64,000 nt of DNA from Otis tarda (Eukaryota > Chordata > Aves > Otidiformes > Otididae): NCBI GenBank assembly GCA_026413225.1, contig CM048560.1, forward strand, positions 15,208,001 to 15,272,000, read 5' to 3'. Position 1 is the stretch's first letter, and every line of letters starts with the position of its first letter. The notes under the pieces were generated by a model, which was given only the letters and a program-made list of their open reading frames with translations, ran no database searches and had not been told where the DNA came from. Below, one piece after another: positions 46,701 to 61,700 of the stretch. Position numbers and translations under genes: made by a program.

Positions 46701-49700
46701 GCTTTTAGTTAAGCATTCACAAACTATATCCCCACGTGCATGCCTCATAGGACCAGGGATGGTCAATGTAAATACCCTGTCATAGCTATACGTAACATGC
46801 CTCAAAGCCCAGGTTAACTCTAGAGGAAAAGACCTAAATGTAAAAACTTTGCCTAAATCTTCCTCTAAAAACAGAGGTGTGCAGTCATGACAGCCCTCTC
46901 TCCTTGCCAAAGTGCCAGAACTAACTGCAATGGTACGTTTCCAGCAGAAGATAAGAGATGGGGAGATGCATGAAAGGTTGAATGAAGGCAAGCAACAATC
47001 AGAACAGCCTTGCTGTATTTTTTATGTATCTTAAAATATGTGGTTTGGATCCTACACAAATCTCTGGAATAGTTCTTATTTCATACATTCTTTTTATAAA
47101 TTTGTATTACAAGGCAGATGAAATCTTTTCCATAAGATACGTTATATGCGACAATAATGTTCTTATGTACCTTTGCTTTTTAAAAAATTTATGATGCAAA
47201 AATTTTAAACAGGTCATTCTGCCAAATTTTTCCTTTGTCCTTCACAAAAACCTTTACATATAAACACTAAATAAAGGTGGTTTTTAATGTTGGTGTTTTC
47301 TGCTTTTAAAAATATCTGAGTTGAGAGGAAAAAAGGAAGCACATGAAAAAAGCTTTCTTCATGAAGAAAATGGAATAAAATATAAAATCCACATCACATT
47401 CATTTTAAGCAATAATTTCTTTTCATTAATCTCACCCTTTAACTACTATTTTTATAGTGTTATGGAAGTATATACCTACCTTTTGGTTTAGGATGTTATA
47501 AAGGTACAAGAGAACAACCCTTGGTATTCTCAGTATTGTGATTAGAAACGAGCCTTTTACAGCAGTTCCCAGATGATAGCAAAAAAGAACTGATATGGAA
47601 GACAGGACTGGGTGAGGTGGTGGGCTATTTTTATTTCTAGAAAGAAAAACAAACAATTTTAAAATGTTTTAGAAACTTATTTAAGAAGATACACATTGTA
47701 TCTTTTCAGTATTTGGAAATTTACAGCATTAAGCTGTTATCTCCTTTCTCACTTGAACAACTCCTGTTTTCCTACTGACTTCATCTGAATGTTCACCTTC
47801 ATCCAAAGGAAAGCAGCCAAGTTTATAACTTTTATTGGATTAGTTTAATTCTTAAGCAATGATGGTTCTGATGTATTCAGTAATGGAAAAATATCTAGAA
47901 AAAATCTACAATGGAAAATATCAGAAGTAAGTGAACAACAGCTGAGACTACTTCCTTGAACACCTCGCTCCCGTTTCTGTCACTTCTCTTATTCTCTGCA
48001 ATTTTTCGTTTGTTTCTGCAAGATTTTAGCCTGAAGGAATGAATCCACTATTTCTGCTTTAGCAGTAAAATTAAAGCTAGAAAAAATATCACGAGCTCTC
48101 ATGTATAAAATTGAGATCTAATATCTACTTTTATTGTTGCAATTTGGTCGAATTTTGTTTTAAATTTTGTTCAGACAATTAATACTATTTTTTTTTCACT
48201 GATCAGGATTTGTTTTAAAATGGAATATGAAAAAAAAGATCATCATACTATATGTTTAGAATTATAATTTGGCCTAAAAACCTTTTAATTCTACTGCACA
48301 GTAACCTGTATTGTTTTAGAGAAATAAGGTGTTTTCCAAAATTGAAAAGCAAAGACAAGAAATTGGCCTAAACAGAAGTTTTATTTTATTCGTTCCTTTA
48401 TAAAGGTCAGTTTAGTCTCAATCATTTACAGACAGTAGTATGACACAGCTCTCAAGAATTTATATGAAAACCAAGAAATTAACTTAAAGTCACTCCTACA
48501 CCCCTATTCAAATGCTGTTAAAAATAAAAATTAATTAGATAAACACTATCTTTTAAAATGTTTCAGAAGATTAAAAAAAAATCCCACTGATCAAGAGTCA
48601 TAAATAGCACTTCTATAAAGCAACTCTTAAGCAATTTGCAGAACTCTGAAAAATTTACTTCGGCAATAGAACCAGCAGCAGTTTAACTAAGTACTTAAGA
48701 TCAGACCTTATATCACTTATAAGATGTCCTATTTTCCTAAGTGATGCCTGCAAAAATCTCTTTTATCTTGAAAAATTAATAATTTGCACAAAAAAAAAAA
48801 AACCTAAAAAAATGTAATGATCAGAGAGTGACTGGTTGGGGCTAAAAAGCTCTATAAATATGTTTTTATTAAATTCTCACTTCACCAAGAGTTTAAATCA
48901 TACACACTACACCTGTACAGGAATAATCGTTCTGCAGGAATCCTGAAGTTATCACTGCAGTTCATTCAAAACACTAAATACTTTGCAGCTGAGAAGTTGT
49001 ATTTAAATATGTGAGTATACAACATTATTTTAAGTATGAAATTCCAGCAAAGCAGTTGCTGCATTTATTATTTTTGGTCTTACAACCGGGGGAACAGCTT
49101 GGGGGACAGTGGAATTTTATACTTAATAAGGCAGGTTTTCTTTGGTTTTTGGTTTTTTTTTAAGTCATCAGGTCTGTGTTAGAAACACACATCACAACAC
49201 AGATGAGTTATTCTATCCATATAGTACCATTGTTTCCTTTTCCCTCACACACTACCTTACATATGACAATCTCAGCCAGATCTCAGGATATAAAACACTA
49301 AGTTTCTGCAAGTTAAGTGTTAACCAAGGGTAAGAAAAACAGAAAGAACAAAGTTTACTCTTATGTTAATAATTTACTTGCTACTGAAGAGAAAAATGAA
49401 GAAGGTTTTTGATATTTTTAACAGGACTGATTAATGAGTAGGAATGTCAAAATTTGAAGTTCAGTAAGTTTCTACACATTTGGATGCTTTTCCACACCTT
49501 CTTTTCCTAGCAAAGGAATTCTCACAAGAACAGGGTCTGACAAGATTTCTTGCTTTTGCTTCCAAGCAGCTTAGAAAAAGAGCAAAGATTTTCCCCGTAA
49601 CTCTTGCTCGGGGTAGGAGGCTAGCTAAACACTGCAACAGGTAATGCTTGTGACTCAACGAGCTCAAGATTGTCTCAATCATCCACCTACACCAAATTAC

Positions 49701-52700
49701 CCTCAAGGATGAAGTTTCACCCAGCTTTGTACATTATATGGCTGCAATCCTGAAACAACTTTAGCACAAACATACAGTCAGCCACATGCACAAAGTTTCA
49801 TGGCCAGTTCATGTTGTGCAGTGAATTCTGTGCATGCAGGCTCCACTGCATGCAGACAAGGCATCAGGGGAAAACAGGAATCTGCCTGATAGAACTGGTA
49901 CAAGACTGAGTAGGGCCACAGCTTGCTTTTCCCCTTTGGTATTCCTATTTTGTGTTACTATGGGATTGTTTGATTTACACAGAACACTACTACTGCAAAA
50001 TCCTGTGAACCTTTACTCAATACCACACCATCTTTGAATATTTTTTCTCTTCAGTGCTGCCAATTGTCTCTATTTTCTTGTAAGCTCTGTGACACTCAGT
50101 ATCTTTCTTAACACTGAGTGCCTTGAATCAAATGATCACACATGCATCTCAGCTTTCATTTTAAAACCACCTTTTTATGTGAAGAAAAAGTGTGATCTTG
50201 GCACACCCAAAAGACGCAGACATTGGAGGGGGGAGCATTTCTTTAAAAGCCTGTCCTTCTTTTCAGAGCTATGCTTATCATTTTCCTCAATCATGCCTCA
50301 TCTGTTTCAAAGACTGTCTAAAAAGAGATGTAGTGTAAAATACTGTAGAAGCGTTAAGGAAGGAATCATATATTCCTCAAGTAAATATGATTCTCAGTTT
50401 TAAAACAAATACAATAAATTACCAGTTTTGTTACAGAAGAGACATTATCAGACTAACAGAGAACACAGACTGTACTTCCAACTGCCATTTCACCTGTTCT
50501 CAAAACCACAAGGGACAGGTCTGACTACATACATGCTGATGGCTCTTCTACATGTTAGGTCAAGTAGGTAAGTAGGGCAAAGAATGCTCATAAACATTGC
50601 AGATGTATTTGAAAAGGGAAGAGGAATCCTTTAAACATTTGGTCCTAGTTCACCTCTCAATGACTTTGATATAAATCCTTTGTTTTTGACTTACTGGGAG
50701 ATGTACGTATTTCATGTCTCATTGAATCTATCAGAAATTGTGGTGCTCAACACCTTAGAGTCAGGTGGAAAACACCAATCCCGCAAATGCTTATATACTT
50801 CCTTAATTTGAACCCTGTGCAGTGACATACATATATTTGAGTTACTGAATACCGAGATGCCCCATCCCTGGAAACATTCAAGGCCAGGTTGGATGGGGGT
50901 CTGAGCAACCTGGTCTGGTTGGAGATGTCCCTCGTCCTTGCAGGTGGGTTGGACTAGGTGACCTTTAAATGTCCCTTCCAACCCAAACCATTCTATGATT
51001 CCATAAGCTCAAATATGGACAGTACCGTGACGCCTGTGACACGAGTCAAGTAACCACACCACCTTCCCTTTAAACCCAGAGAGGAAAAAGCCTCATCTCA
51101 CTGAAAAAAACAAATATGCATATAACATCTAAGCACACTAAGATGAAAATAAACCCTCATGTAAACAGCAATAGTAACAGAGAGGGGTTTTTTAAAAGAC
51201 TAAGCCCTTCTCACAAGTCATAAAAAGTAATCATTAAGCAAAAAAGTTCATCTGAAATAAAAGAACACAAAATCCATTTTCAGTGGTGGTACTACAGGTG
51301 AAGCATACATCACCTGTAAAGCTAATCCAGCTAAAATGACCCCCTACCCTCCCCATTTGCAACTCAACTGTGGTGTTGGCCACACAGCGCATTGCTCCAT
51401 GTGCTGTGGAAGGAGATTTCTGCAGGGAAAGGCCGTGCCATTTCCTCAGAGCACTTATAAGCCAAGCAGAAAGCCTCTCTGTGAGGTATCATAAACAAAC
51501 TCTTGTGACATGCCTTTATGATGCTGCCCCAGGGAATACATTAAAAACATACAGCAGACAAACTCAGAATTGCTGGAACTGCTTGAGATAACCCTTAGCC
51601 TTGATGGTATGATTGCTCTTGCCGCTAACTGTCTTCTCCCCATTCCTGCACTGCTCTGCCTCTCTGCAGATCTGTGCTGACAGCCTGAAGGCCAGGAAGA
51701 GGGATCACCGCCACAGAAAAAATGCATTTCTCCTTCCAAGCACAACTCTCTCAACACAACACATGTCACCTGGCAAGCATGAGGAGGGCTCGACAGTAGA
51801 TGTACAAAATTATTTCAATACAATTGGGTGTAGGAACCTTCTGTACTCTGCGGCCAGTTCCTGCAGCAGTAAAAAATAGCTGGAAAGTGGAAGATCCTAA
51901 CCGAGCAGTAAATGTCACCACAGAGGTTTCTACAGGTGCTTCCCTGCTTTGTGTGAAGAAGATATGTACAGTGTCTTTGCCTTGGGGATTTAGATGGTGT
52001 ATCATATCAAAATGCACTGCAGTGCACAATTCAGTAAGTCAGTGAAACTGCTTTTCTTTCCTGTGCTTTCTTAAGCAAGCCAATTTAAATGAACCCTTAG
52101 TGCCTCAGCATTCAGCTGCTAAAGCTGAACCAGCTGCTAAAACTTGAGGAACATAAATTTGCTCAGAAGAAAAGAGCAGCCCATCCACCACAGGACCACA
52201 GCCATGCTAGTTACTTGTGTTTAGAGCTTCAAAAGGAAAAAGGAGATGACATAAGAAATGCGAGCTCCTCCCTTTTCAGATCCTATCACAGCATGTAAAA
52301 TAGCAGTGTGAGACTGTGTCACTCCACAGATCTCAGCCTTTGAAAAAGCAGCATTTTAGGTTTTGTACGCTCTTTTACTAGCACCAGTTTAGTGGCATGG
52401 CTGTTGGTGGTGTAGAGAATCCTAGCAGAGACAGGTTCCTAATACATGTGTTAAAACATTGCCCTGCCTTGGCTTTTTGGATGGGATGACAAAATATCGC
52501 TTAGAAGAATGGTGGGCACTGGCTGTTATCAGGTCTTCCAGCTTTGCTGGTTTGGCTGGAGCAGAGCTGCTGCCCTGCACAGCGAGAAATCCCTACAGAG
52601 TCGCTCCCGCAGGCGGGGCTTGTGCTGCTGTTTCTGCTGGACGGGGGGACCATTTGGAACATTTCAGCAGGAAGCCGTTCTGTCAGCAACTGAAACACTC

Positions 52701-55700
52701 GAAGATACACTCTAGAGACCACTCACAGAAACCTGTTACGCAGGTTTTGGGGAAGCCCAAAGCCTCCGTTCCTAGACACCCGCGCTCAATGGTTCCGAGT
52801 GGCTGTGGCCAGTGCCCCAGGGTTCCCAGGCCCTCTCCTGCCAGGCTCCCCGACTCACTTCCAGGTCATCTTCCACAAGGGTGGAAGGGCTTGCTTTCCC
52901 CCAAAGGGCTAACTTTCCAACAAATTGAGATTATCATCAAATTCCTCTAATACAAAATGAAGAAATGCCTTAAAATGCCAGAGTTTTACACAAATCAGAA
53001 AATCTCACCAGCAGAGAGCTCATGAAATACTTATAAGGAAAAATATTTTCAGAATAATACTCCCTTCATTGTCAAAAAACTCAACAATGTTATTATGAGA
53101 TTTAAATCTTCCCCTGCAATGACAGGATAGCACTGCTCCAGTGCATGAAACCAATTTAATTTCATTTTACAACACTGCAAGTCCACAAAACCAGCATAAG
53201 TGATAAAAAGTGGAGATCTTTCCTCATTTCCTCCACATTTACATTTCAGGGCAATACATAATTCAAGGAAGTTTGTTTACACATCTCTAAATTCTTAACA
53301 GTTGTGTTAAAGCATTTACAGTTAACTGAAAGTATCTGCACAGAATGAAAAAGAGTAGCAGACCAGGCATTTATGCAGTTAGAACACACGGAAACTCAGA
53401 GCAGGGATGAACGGTTAGGAAGAGGTCAAACTGCCTATAAATACATGAAATTACCAAGGAGCTATACGTTGCACCTCCATTTGGAGCTAATGCTGTCTCC
53501 TGGAAAAGGGTCAAATGCAGCCTGTGCCTTACGAATGGCAATTTCACCAGAGCTCTACTGGCTGTTATCAAGGCTCCATTTGGCCCGGTAACTCCAGCTG
53601 TAGGGGTGAGGCACATTCACATCATACACATTGTAAAATCTTACTCAAGATCTTGAAACAAGAAACATTATTTTGTATTAAATTGGATTCCAAGATACTG
53701 AGATAAATTGCAGTCTATTTGAGACTATTTTGCCTGTGAAACAATTGAAAGTAAATGCTGGAAAATCCCCACAACTATATGGGGGCAATTCTGCACTCAC
53801 CTGTTGAAGTAACAAGTAACCACTGCCCCAGCAATTATCGTTTGCTGACAGGCAAGAATGAATTCACTAGTCCAGATAAGGCCAATGAAATGATACCATG
53901 CCATGTAGGAAATTCCAGATAGAGCTCTGTATTCTACCTGTCCTCCTGAAGTAGTCTGTGCAGTACCTGGAGTTGGGATTACACCATTGTATTATTACAA
54001 CATATCAGACAAGAAAAACAAAAAGTACATATATGAAGTGCTTCTGTACCCTTTTTCTTAACCTTTCTTGAATAAAATTATTTAAAAAAATAAATGCAGG
54101 TACTATTTAATTCTATCTGTTCTAATGAAGTCAGGGAGACAAAATTTTGTGACCCAAATAGAATTTTGAAAATTAAAATCTCACAAAAAGCAAAAACTTG
54201 GGTTTAAATTGGGATTGAGACACAGCTGCCAATAAAGTCAAGAGGACGGGTACAAATTAGTAAAGATTTCTAAGAAAACATTACTCAATATTTGAGTAAT
54301 CAAATGCTTCAGAAGTAAATGAAATCTTAATTTTCTTCATTCAAGTTTGAATAAATTCTTAGTTATGAAATGCTTTAGATTTTTTAACAAGAAGCAAAAG
54401 AGAAAGACTGAAAAAAATATTAAGAATGCATAACATACCATTGCAACAAAATGAAATTACTATTTTAATTATCATTACTAATTAGAACCATGGCAACTAG
54501 TTTTCTGTTCTCTATACTTTGCAATCTTCGTGCAAAACACAGGCATATAACGGCAGCCTCTCCAAAAAAGAAAAACAAAAAAAAAACCAAACAAAAAAAA
54601 AACCCAAAAAACAAAAAAAACCCAACCAAACAAAAACAAATAAAAAACCCAAACAAACAAAAAAAAAAAACCCTGACATCCGTATGGTAGTATATGCTCC
54701 AATGTTACTACTGTATTCAGCAACATTGACAAATTAATTTATTCAAGATAAAAACAATTGCCCTCACTTCTGTTAATAGCAAAGAATTTATTCCATATTC
54801 AATAGATGGCTTTTCACAAAAGGTGGGGGTAACTCAGATAACTTAGCAATCAGACTTTTCTGTATGCAATCCTATTTACACCACTTGGCTCTGAAGTCAG
54901 GTCAGGGGATAATGGCATTGGGACATTTGTTCCTAGTGAAAGGTCTCTAGCTCCATAACCTACTATTTTTTTTTTAGTTTACCAAGCCTTAAATCTATTA
55001 ACCTTAAAGATAAATATGTTCACAGAATAAAACTATCTCTGGAGGTGAGCAGTTTCTTATTCTAACTCCATGAAAGAAATACAAGGTGAGACACAGAATT
55101 GTCTATTACTGCTAGAATAGCATTATAACTTAGCCTTTAAAAGTTCATGTTCTCCCACAGGACAGTGCACCACCTTCAAGTTGAAAATTACTACAGATAC
55201 AAAACCATCTATGAAATGGTTCACTTACTTCTCTCCTAATTTTCTATAGCCACTGAGTTCATGCTCAATAATAGCTAAAAGTAGGAACAATTAAAGATTT
55301 GTTTTCAGCAATACCTATCAGGTTTAGACAAGCTTTATAAGGTTTCACAACTAAGGTCCATTTGTCTGTAAATTATGAAAAATATTCAGCTACTCCATAG
55401 TAGCACTGCAAAATTATTTTAAAGTGCTTTGAAAGGATAAAAAAATGCAACATGGCTGTATAATTATTACATGGTTAATTAGCTTAAATATATATCTGCA
55501 TAAAATAAGTGGAATTATTTTACTCCTACAACACTAGCACTGCAAGAAACTCATCCCTCTGAGATGCTCAGAGAAGAATTATTCGCTGTTCAAGGACAAG
55601 AAGAAAAGAGTAAGTCTATGAATAGATTTACAGCCTACAAACTAAGCATTCTTCCCAGAGCTGAGTCAATCTTATTCTCAGAACTTTTGTAATCAAGACT

Positions 55701-58700
55701 TGCATCCATCAACACAGCGCAGCTGGCCTCAAGGAGGAGTTTGTAGGTACTGTATCAGACTTGTTCATCAAGGCAGCCTCTGCTAAAGTGCAAACATAGA
55801 CACATGTTCCAGCTATTTTATTTTCTGAAAGGTTATCAATTTTAGATAAAGAGGCAAGATCTTTGAAGTGCTGTATAGTTGGTCATTCACAGAAATATTG
55901 TTGCTTCCACTATATCCAAATGTATTTTAAGCTTGTGAAATACAAGACACTTGATGGTGTGCAAAAGCTTTTTTTTTCCAAGGGGAATTTTTGAGGTTAG
56001 ATTCATTTACTCTGAGACATTAAAATAAGCTATGTACTCTATCATTCCTTCTTGTTCTGAATTCAAGAGATTTCTCATCTCCCTTGCTTCTTTCAGAGGC
56101 TCTAGACTGCCGTTTTCCTGCAGCACACACAACTAGCCAAATATGCCCATTAACCATAGTCTATAGCTCTTACTGAGGGAATTTACACAAATGACAGGTC
56201 CATAAGATGCAAGGTGATCTCCTACCTCCCCATTTTAATGCAAAGACATTATCCCATTTGGTAGCATGATTAAGCACATTTTTCCACCATACAATCCACC
56301 TGAACATTTCTTTTTTTTTTTTTAAAAAAGGCACATTTCAGGCTTTGCTTCTGTAGTTTTGTCCTGAAGACTGACAAATGTATGTATGGTAAACTAATTC
56401 TGTTTGCTTTTTACCAGCCTACTGAAATAAGCACCTGCAGTAACAACAGTAATAGCTTTGTCTTTCCTGGCCAACCTTACACACGTGCATGTGCACAGCG
56501 CTGTGCTCTGCTGCACAGAAATCAAGCACACACACCTGCGAGTTCACCATTGATCACTTTGCTGTCTAGGTATAGTAAACTGTTTCAGTAACTTCACAGA
56601 AATCCATTTACTGATATAAACATCTGTGTCTGACTCCCTGTTTTCTGGGCCTAGCATGCATAATTTCGTCAACAGAATTACATGCAACACTGTTTTTCAT
56701 ATGTCAGTCTTAGTAGCACAGATGAACTTTAAAGCCACCCTAGATACACTGTTGAGACAAGTATATGCCATTTTCCTCATCACTCCACTGTGATCTATCT
56801 GTTCACACAAGCTAAACTTTCTCAACAAAGCCTTGGAATATGGCTTAATTTATCAACAGAATATTTTTCTCCAATGAGAAAATCACAATGACATAATCAC
56901 AAATCTTTCTGGTGTACTATACACTCTTAAGATGTGGTAACATTAAGAAGTCAGTAAAGAACTCAAGTCCCTACGGCTGAGTCACCAAATCTGAAAGCCT
57001 CTGATCAGTACAAATGTTGATCTGCTGCAAATACTTCAAAGAAGTGTTGTTAACAATGCAAACAGGCACAAGTGTTTGCAGCAGTATTTAGAAGAGTTTC
57101 TCCATCTGACTGTGCAGCCCAGCACTGCACCATGGTGTCAGTCAGTACAGCAATGACAGAAAAGTCAGTGTGCACACGCAGTATCATTAGCTACATTTTG
57201 GTATGTTCAGACTTACATCAAATGCTCTTATTTGGCAACTGCTGCTGCAAGGTTTTGCTGATGTCTGGAGCCATAGGCTGTTGTAAGGGAAGAAAATCGT
57301 GGGAAGTCCAGTTCAGCAATTTCCTTATCAGAAACAAAGAAACACTGACCAGAAAATAATGACAGCCAATTTATCAGCTCCTGTTAACATGAAAATAAGA
57401 TGTGCCATTTCCACTGCTAAGTGAGGAAAGGGTCTGGCATCATACACTGAATCTTCATGCTTCCTGCAACAGAATTTATTGTGTTATTTTATTTACTTTT
57501 TTCCATGCAGTGCTATTTACAGCTAAGCTATCTGGCTGTAACTGGAATGTCAAGGACCCTGCAGGAAATAAATTTTTAAAGCTGGTTTTGCTACTGCTTT
57601 ATGTGGCAGTTTTATTGCTCACTTGCCTGTAGGATGCACCTTTACTACACGAAAATCTCACCCCATCTTCTCATCTTACATTACATATATATACCATGTG
57701 GACTTCACAGCTCCTGCAAGCTGGAAAGCTGAAAGACATGCTTTGCTGTGCCACATGGCCACTTCAGTTCTGCTGTGAAATGCTGTATGAATTAGCAAAC
57801 AGTAAGACTCAATGACCCTAAGACATATCAGCTTTTCCAAAGCACAGCTGAATTCCATTCCTAGCCAGCTAATGGTTCTAACTGGTGCCACTGTTTGTGC
57901 AGTTTCAAGTCTCGTGGAGTCTGGCATTACCCCTAGGTTTCTAGGTCTGGAATTCACTCAGGCTTTGCTGCTTTTACAATTCTGAATTACCAAGGTACTT
58001 AAGCAGGTGCCTACCTTAAAATCCATAAGTAGTCCCATTGATTTTAATAGGATTATCCACGTGTTTCAAGTTAGTCATGTGCATAAGTACCTTTCCAAGT
58101 GTGGCCTATCATTTCCTATAGCTCCCAAGAAGTTAGTATTTTCTCAGAGTAACACTAACTTCTGGAGAGGACGGAAATAAGGTGCCTGTGTGGTCTAACG
58201 ACCAGGTTCACCACAGCTGAAGCGAGGATCATGTGCTCCAGAGCTGCAGGACGCAAAGACACTATAGATATTATGTAACTAGTGAAGATTCAAGGAAAAT
58301 GTTAAGAACAGGTGCAGCACAGCAGCAAGGCAATTTCACTTGCCCATCTCTCTGTATTAGACAAAAGACTAGTGTCTTTGTAAACATTTAATTTTTTTTC
58401 AGCTTTCTGGGTATATTTGCATTTAAAATACAGTCTGCATAGCCCCAGAAAATATATTTGTGAAAATAAGAAGTCAAAGTGTCAAAAACAAGAAAGCCAC
58501 TACCTGCATTTTACAAACTGAATCCTGGATAGGCAACTATTTGTCAACAGAGAAAACAAATAGCTAAAAGAGAGTATATTCTGGGAGATCTTCAGAGAAG
58601 TACTCTCAGCTGTTGCAAAAAGTCCACAAAACTCAAAATCAAAAGAAATACATTCAATTGACAGGATGATTGTAGAAAACTAGTATAAAACACAAAGCTG

Positions 58701-61700
58701 TTCTACGAATGCATTATTAACCATACAGTACTATATGTATTTATTTTTACAAGATATGAAAGTACTACTCATCCTAGAACAGCAGAACAACCCCCAGCGA
58801 GCTACCTTACTGCGAGCTGCTTTAACAGGCAGCATTTCAGAGGACTCTTATTTGGGCTGAAAATCTGAAATACAATCTAAAGGAATATTTTCAATAGCAA
58901 ATCTAGTCTACTGTTCATTTATCAAAGTTTTGAACCACAAACCAAATCTGAGGTAGAGTATGGGACTGGAAATCCAAACAACAACCATACTTGCTGACAC
59001 CAACCTCCTGCCTCACCCCGACAAATCTCCTCAACCTAAGAGCTGGATAAAACAACCCTTCGCTACCTCCCCAGATCCTCAAAAGGCTGAAATTGCCTCT
59101 GTTGCCTCCGAGCCCCTCTCAGGAGGCGGTGCTCTGTAGTCAGAGCAGCTGTAAACAACAGAGCCGCTGCAGCAGAGGCTCTCTCGCACTGCTTTACCGG
59201 CACCCAGCGGGCCCCGGGGCCGCTGCAGGCCACTCCACGTTACCGCACCAACGCCTCAGCGCCCGGGCTAAGGACGCCGGTTACACCCGCGGGGTAACAC
59301 CAGCCACCACTGAACACGGGCAGCTGAGCAAAAAAAGAATAATTACAAATACAAATAATAAAATGAATAGAATCGAGTTTTAACCAGAAAAATAATCGAA
59401 TATGTAGAGTGGCATTTTTTCCACCCAACAAAACTAACTCCACAGAGAGGAGCAAAAGATCTCTCTTCTGTACTGCTATGACTTACAGAACTACGGCAAT
59501 GTTGAAGACTCCAACAAGCGGAGAAAAAAATAAACAAGAAAAAAGTAGCACAGCTGTGTAACAATGCTACCCCACATTTTGTACACTAACACCAGGAGGT
59601 ACCATATTTAAGAAGTGAACTTAGGAAACAGAGAGCATTCATCCAAAAACATGGAGAGCGTATACTTACCTGCAGTTCCTAAGCTGAGTAGTACAGCAAC
59701 CCAAAACACCCAGAACACAATGAGAATCAGAAAGGTCCAGAGCGGTTGGAAGATGAGGAAAGGAATTCTGCCAATGATTTTACCAACAATTCGAAAGAGC
59801 TGTACAGTGAACTGAAGCCTCTTTCTTAGTACAAGTATAAGGGAAAGCAGAACGACCTGTTACAGGAAATAAAAAGACAATTTGTTGGGATTTTTCCTTA
59901 AGAAAAGTGTCAGAGTTATCAAATGTGGGATCAGGGGTTACAGGTTTCACAAGGATATGACAGCAAGTCATTTTACACAAACTTACTGCACACTGGAAAA
60001 GCTTTCTGAAACACTGCCTATATTCTCAGAGAGCCTGTGGCTTAAAATATGATTTTCTGAAATCATGACTACTGTTTCTTTAAAACAGAACAGGATTCAT
60101 AAAACTGTAATTCACCCGATGGAAACAGTCTGTTTTGCTCTACAGCAAACACAAACGTATGTTACATGCTACACATTCTTTTCACATACCCTGCATGTCA
60201 TGAACGTTTAAACTTTCTTCCTACTCTGGTCAGCTTGCCACTGTGCACAATGCTAGGAGGACCAGTCCTTTTCTGCAGAAAGGACAGTGGCACAACAAAA
60301 CTAATTTGAGAGCTGCGTATGTATGGAAGCAAAGTAGACATAAAATGAAACCTCATTTAAACACTTTTTTTCCCAAAGTTAAAAAAAACACCACCAACAA
60401 AACCCTGACTCAAAATCCCCACAATGTCCCCAGTTCTTTGTATATGATAAGGAACTATGAACAGCAATTAAAAGAGAGGTTGGAATATATGAAAGTGGCA
60501 ATTGTTTCACTAGTTTTCTTGCCTGCTCTAGAAAGCAGCAACTGGCTCTGAAGAGAAGCATAACCCGCAGCAGTGGATGTTTCCACAGTTCTGCAAACAA
60601 TAGTCAGTTGTACTGGAACACACATGCATATAATGGAACCTTTTCTTTCCCCTTTATTATCAACAGAAGTAAAAAGGTCATAACTTAGAGGATATGAAAA
60701 AACCTGATCTGTGACACATTTATATTTGTCATTGCACACTGTCAGACTGTTCATATCTGGTGAATTCCAGTCTATGGATCCTACTCTGCTTTAAGAAAAC
60801 AGAAGAACAATCATTTTGACAAATGCTTCATGAAGTCAAATTGTCTGTACACTCATATTGAGCAATGACTCCTTTAACATTGCAACATCAGAACTATAAA
60901 AGCTGCAAGCCACACTCAGATTGTCTGTTGGAAAACAAGTCAATGAGAGAAAAGCAGAATTTAATCCCATCACTTGAGGCCTAGACACTGCTGCCTGTGC
61001 TTAACTAGCCCTTTCATTGTCTAAGATAGCTGCCATCCCTTTCTCTTATTGCCTCTCTGTTCACTCAATATGATTTTCCAGTTAGCTGATGCACAGAAGA
61101 ATGGAAATGGAATACAATTCTTGCACTTTCTACACCACCAATGCTAACACTGTTTGGGGTTGAAGTGTGGCAGAGCCCTGAGCTGACAAACAAATTCCAC
61201 AGTGAAGATATAAAACTATTAAAATGAGTGTAGGCAGATCTTATAATTGATTCTCATTTTCAACTTTGAAAGGAAAGAGGAATTATTTTTACTGTTGCAG
61301 AACCACTGTAGTTCAAGTTTTAAAGTTACAGCCTCTGCCATTGCTTAGGGTAAAATGCTACTTACAGTAACTATTGTTGAGAAGATTGCATATCCAAGTA
61401 GAAATTTTACATTTTCCTTTTCTGTTTCCAGTTCAGTGCTGGGATCATTCCTGTAGTCATAATAGAGCCACCAGAGAACACCTGAGACAACTGAGCAAAC
61501 AAGAGCAGCATGAAGACGGGCAGCACTCCCCAGGCTGCAGCACACCACTGTTGGCAGGCTGATGTCTGCCTGGCCTCCATCAGGAGTCTCTTGCCCGTCC
61601 ACCTAACCCAAGCTCAGCTCAGGAATACTGTTGAATAGCAGAGAGGAACAGTATCAATGGTCACAGAGAAAATTTACATAATGGTCTGCTAGTCTGAAGT

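Larger units (their letters stand above)
53967..59669 (-). other. SLC44A3: SLC44A3 intron, about 5.7 kb
   Basis: Holds the A/C-rich tract at 54563-54673, a possible old repeat at 57980-58110, and a GC-rich patch at 59090-59310. Otherwise AT-rich with no recognised gene. Confidence 0.8.

Noticed and set aside
52459..52950. 163-codon + strand ORF as a gene
   Set aside because: Unrecognisable low-information protein in a GC-rich patch; no supporting signals.
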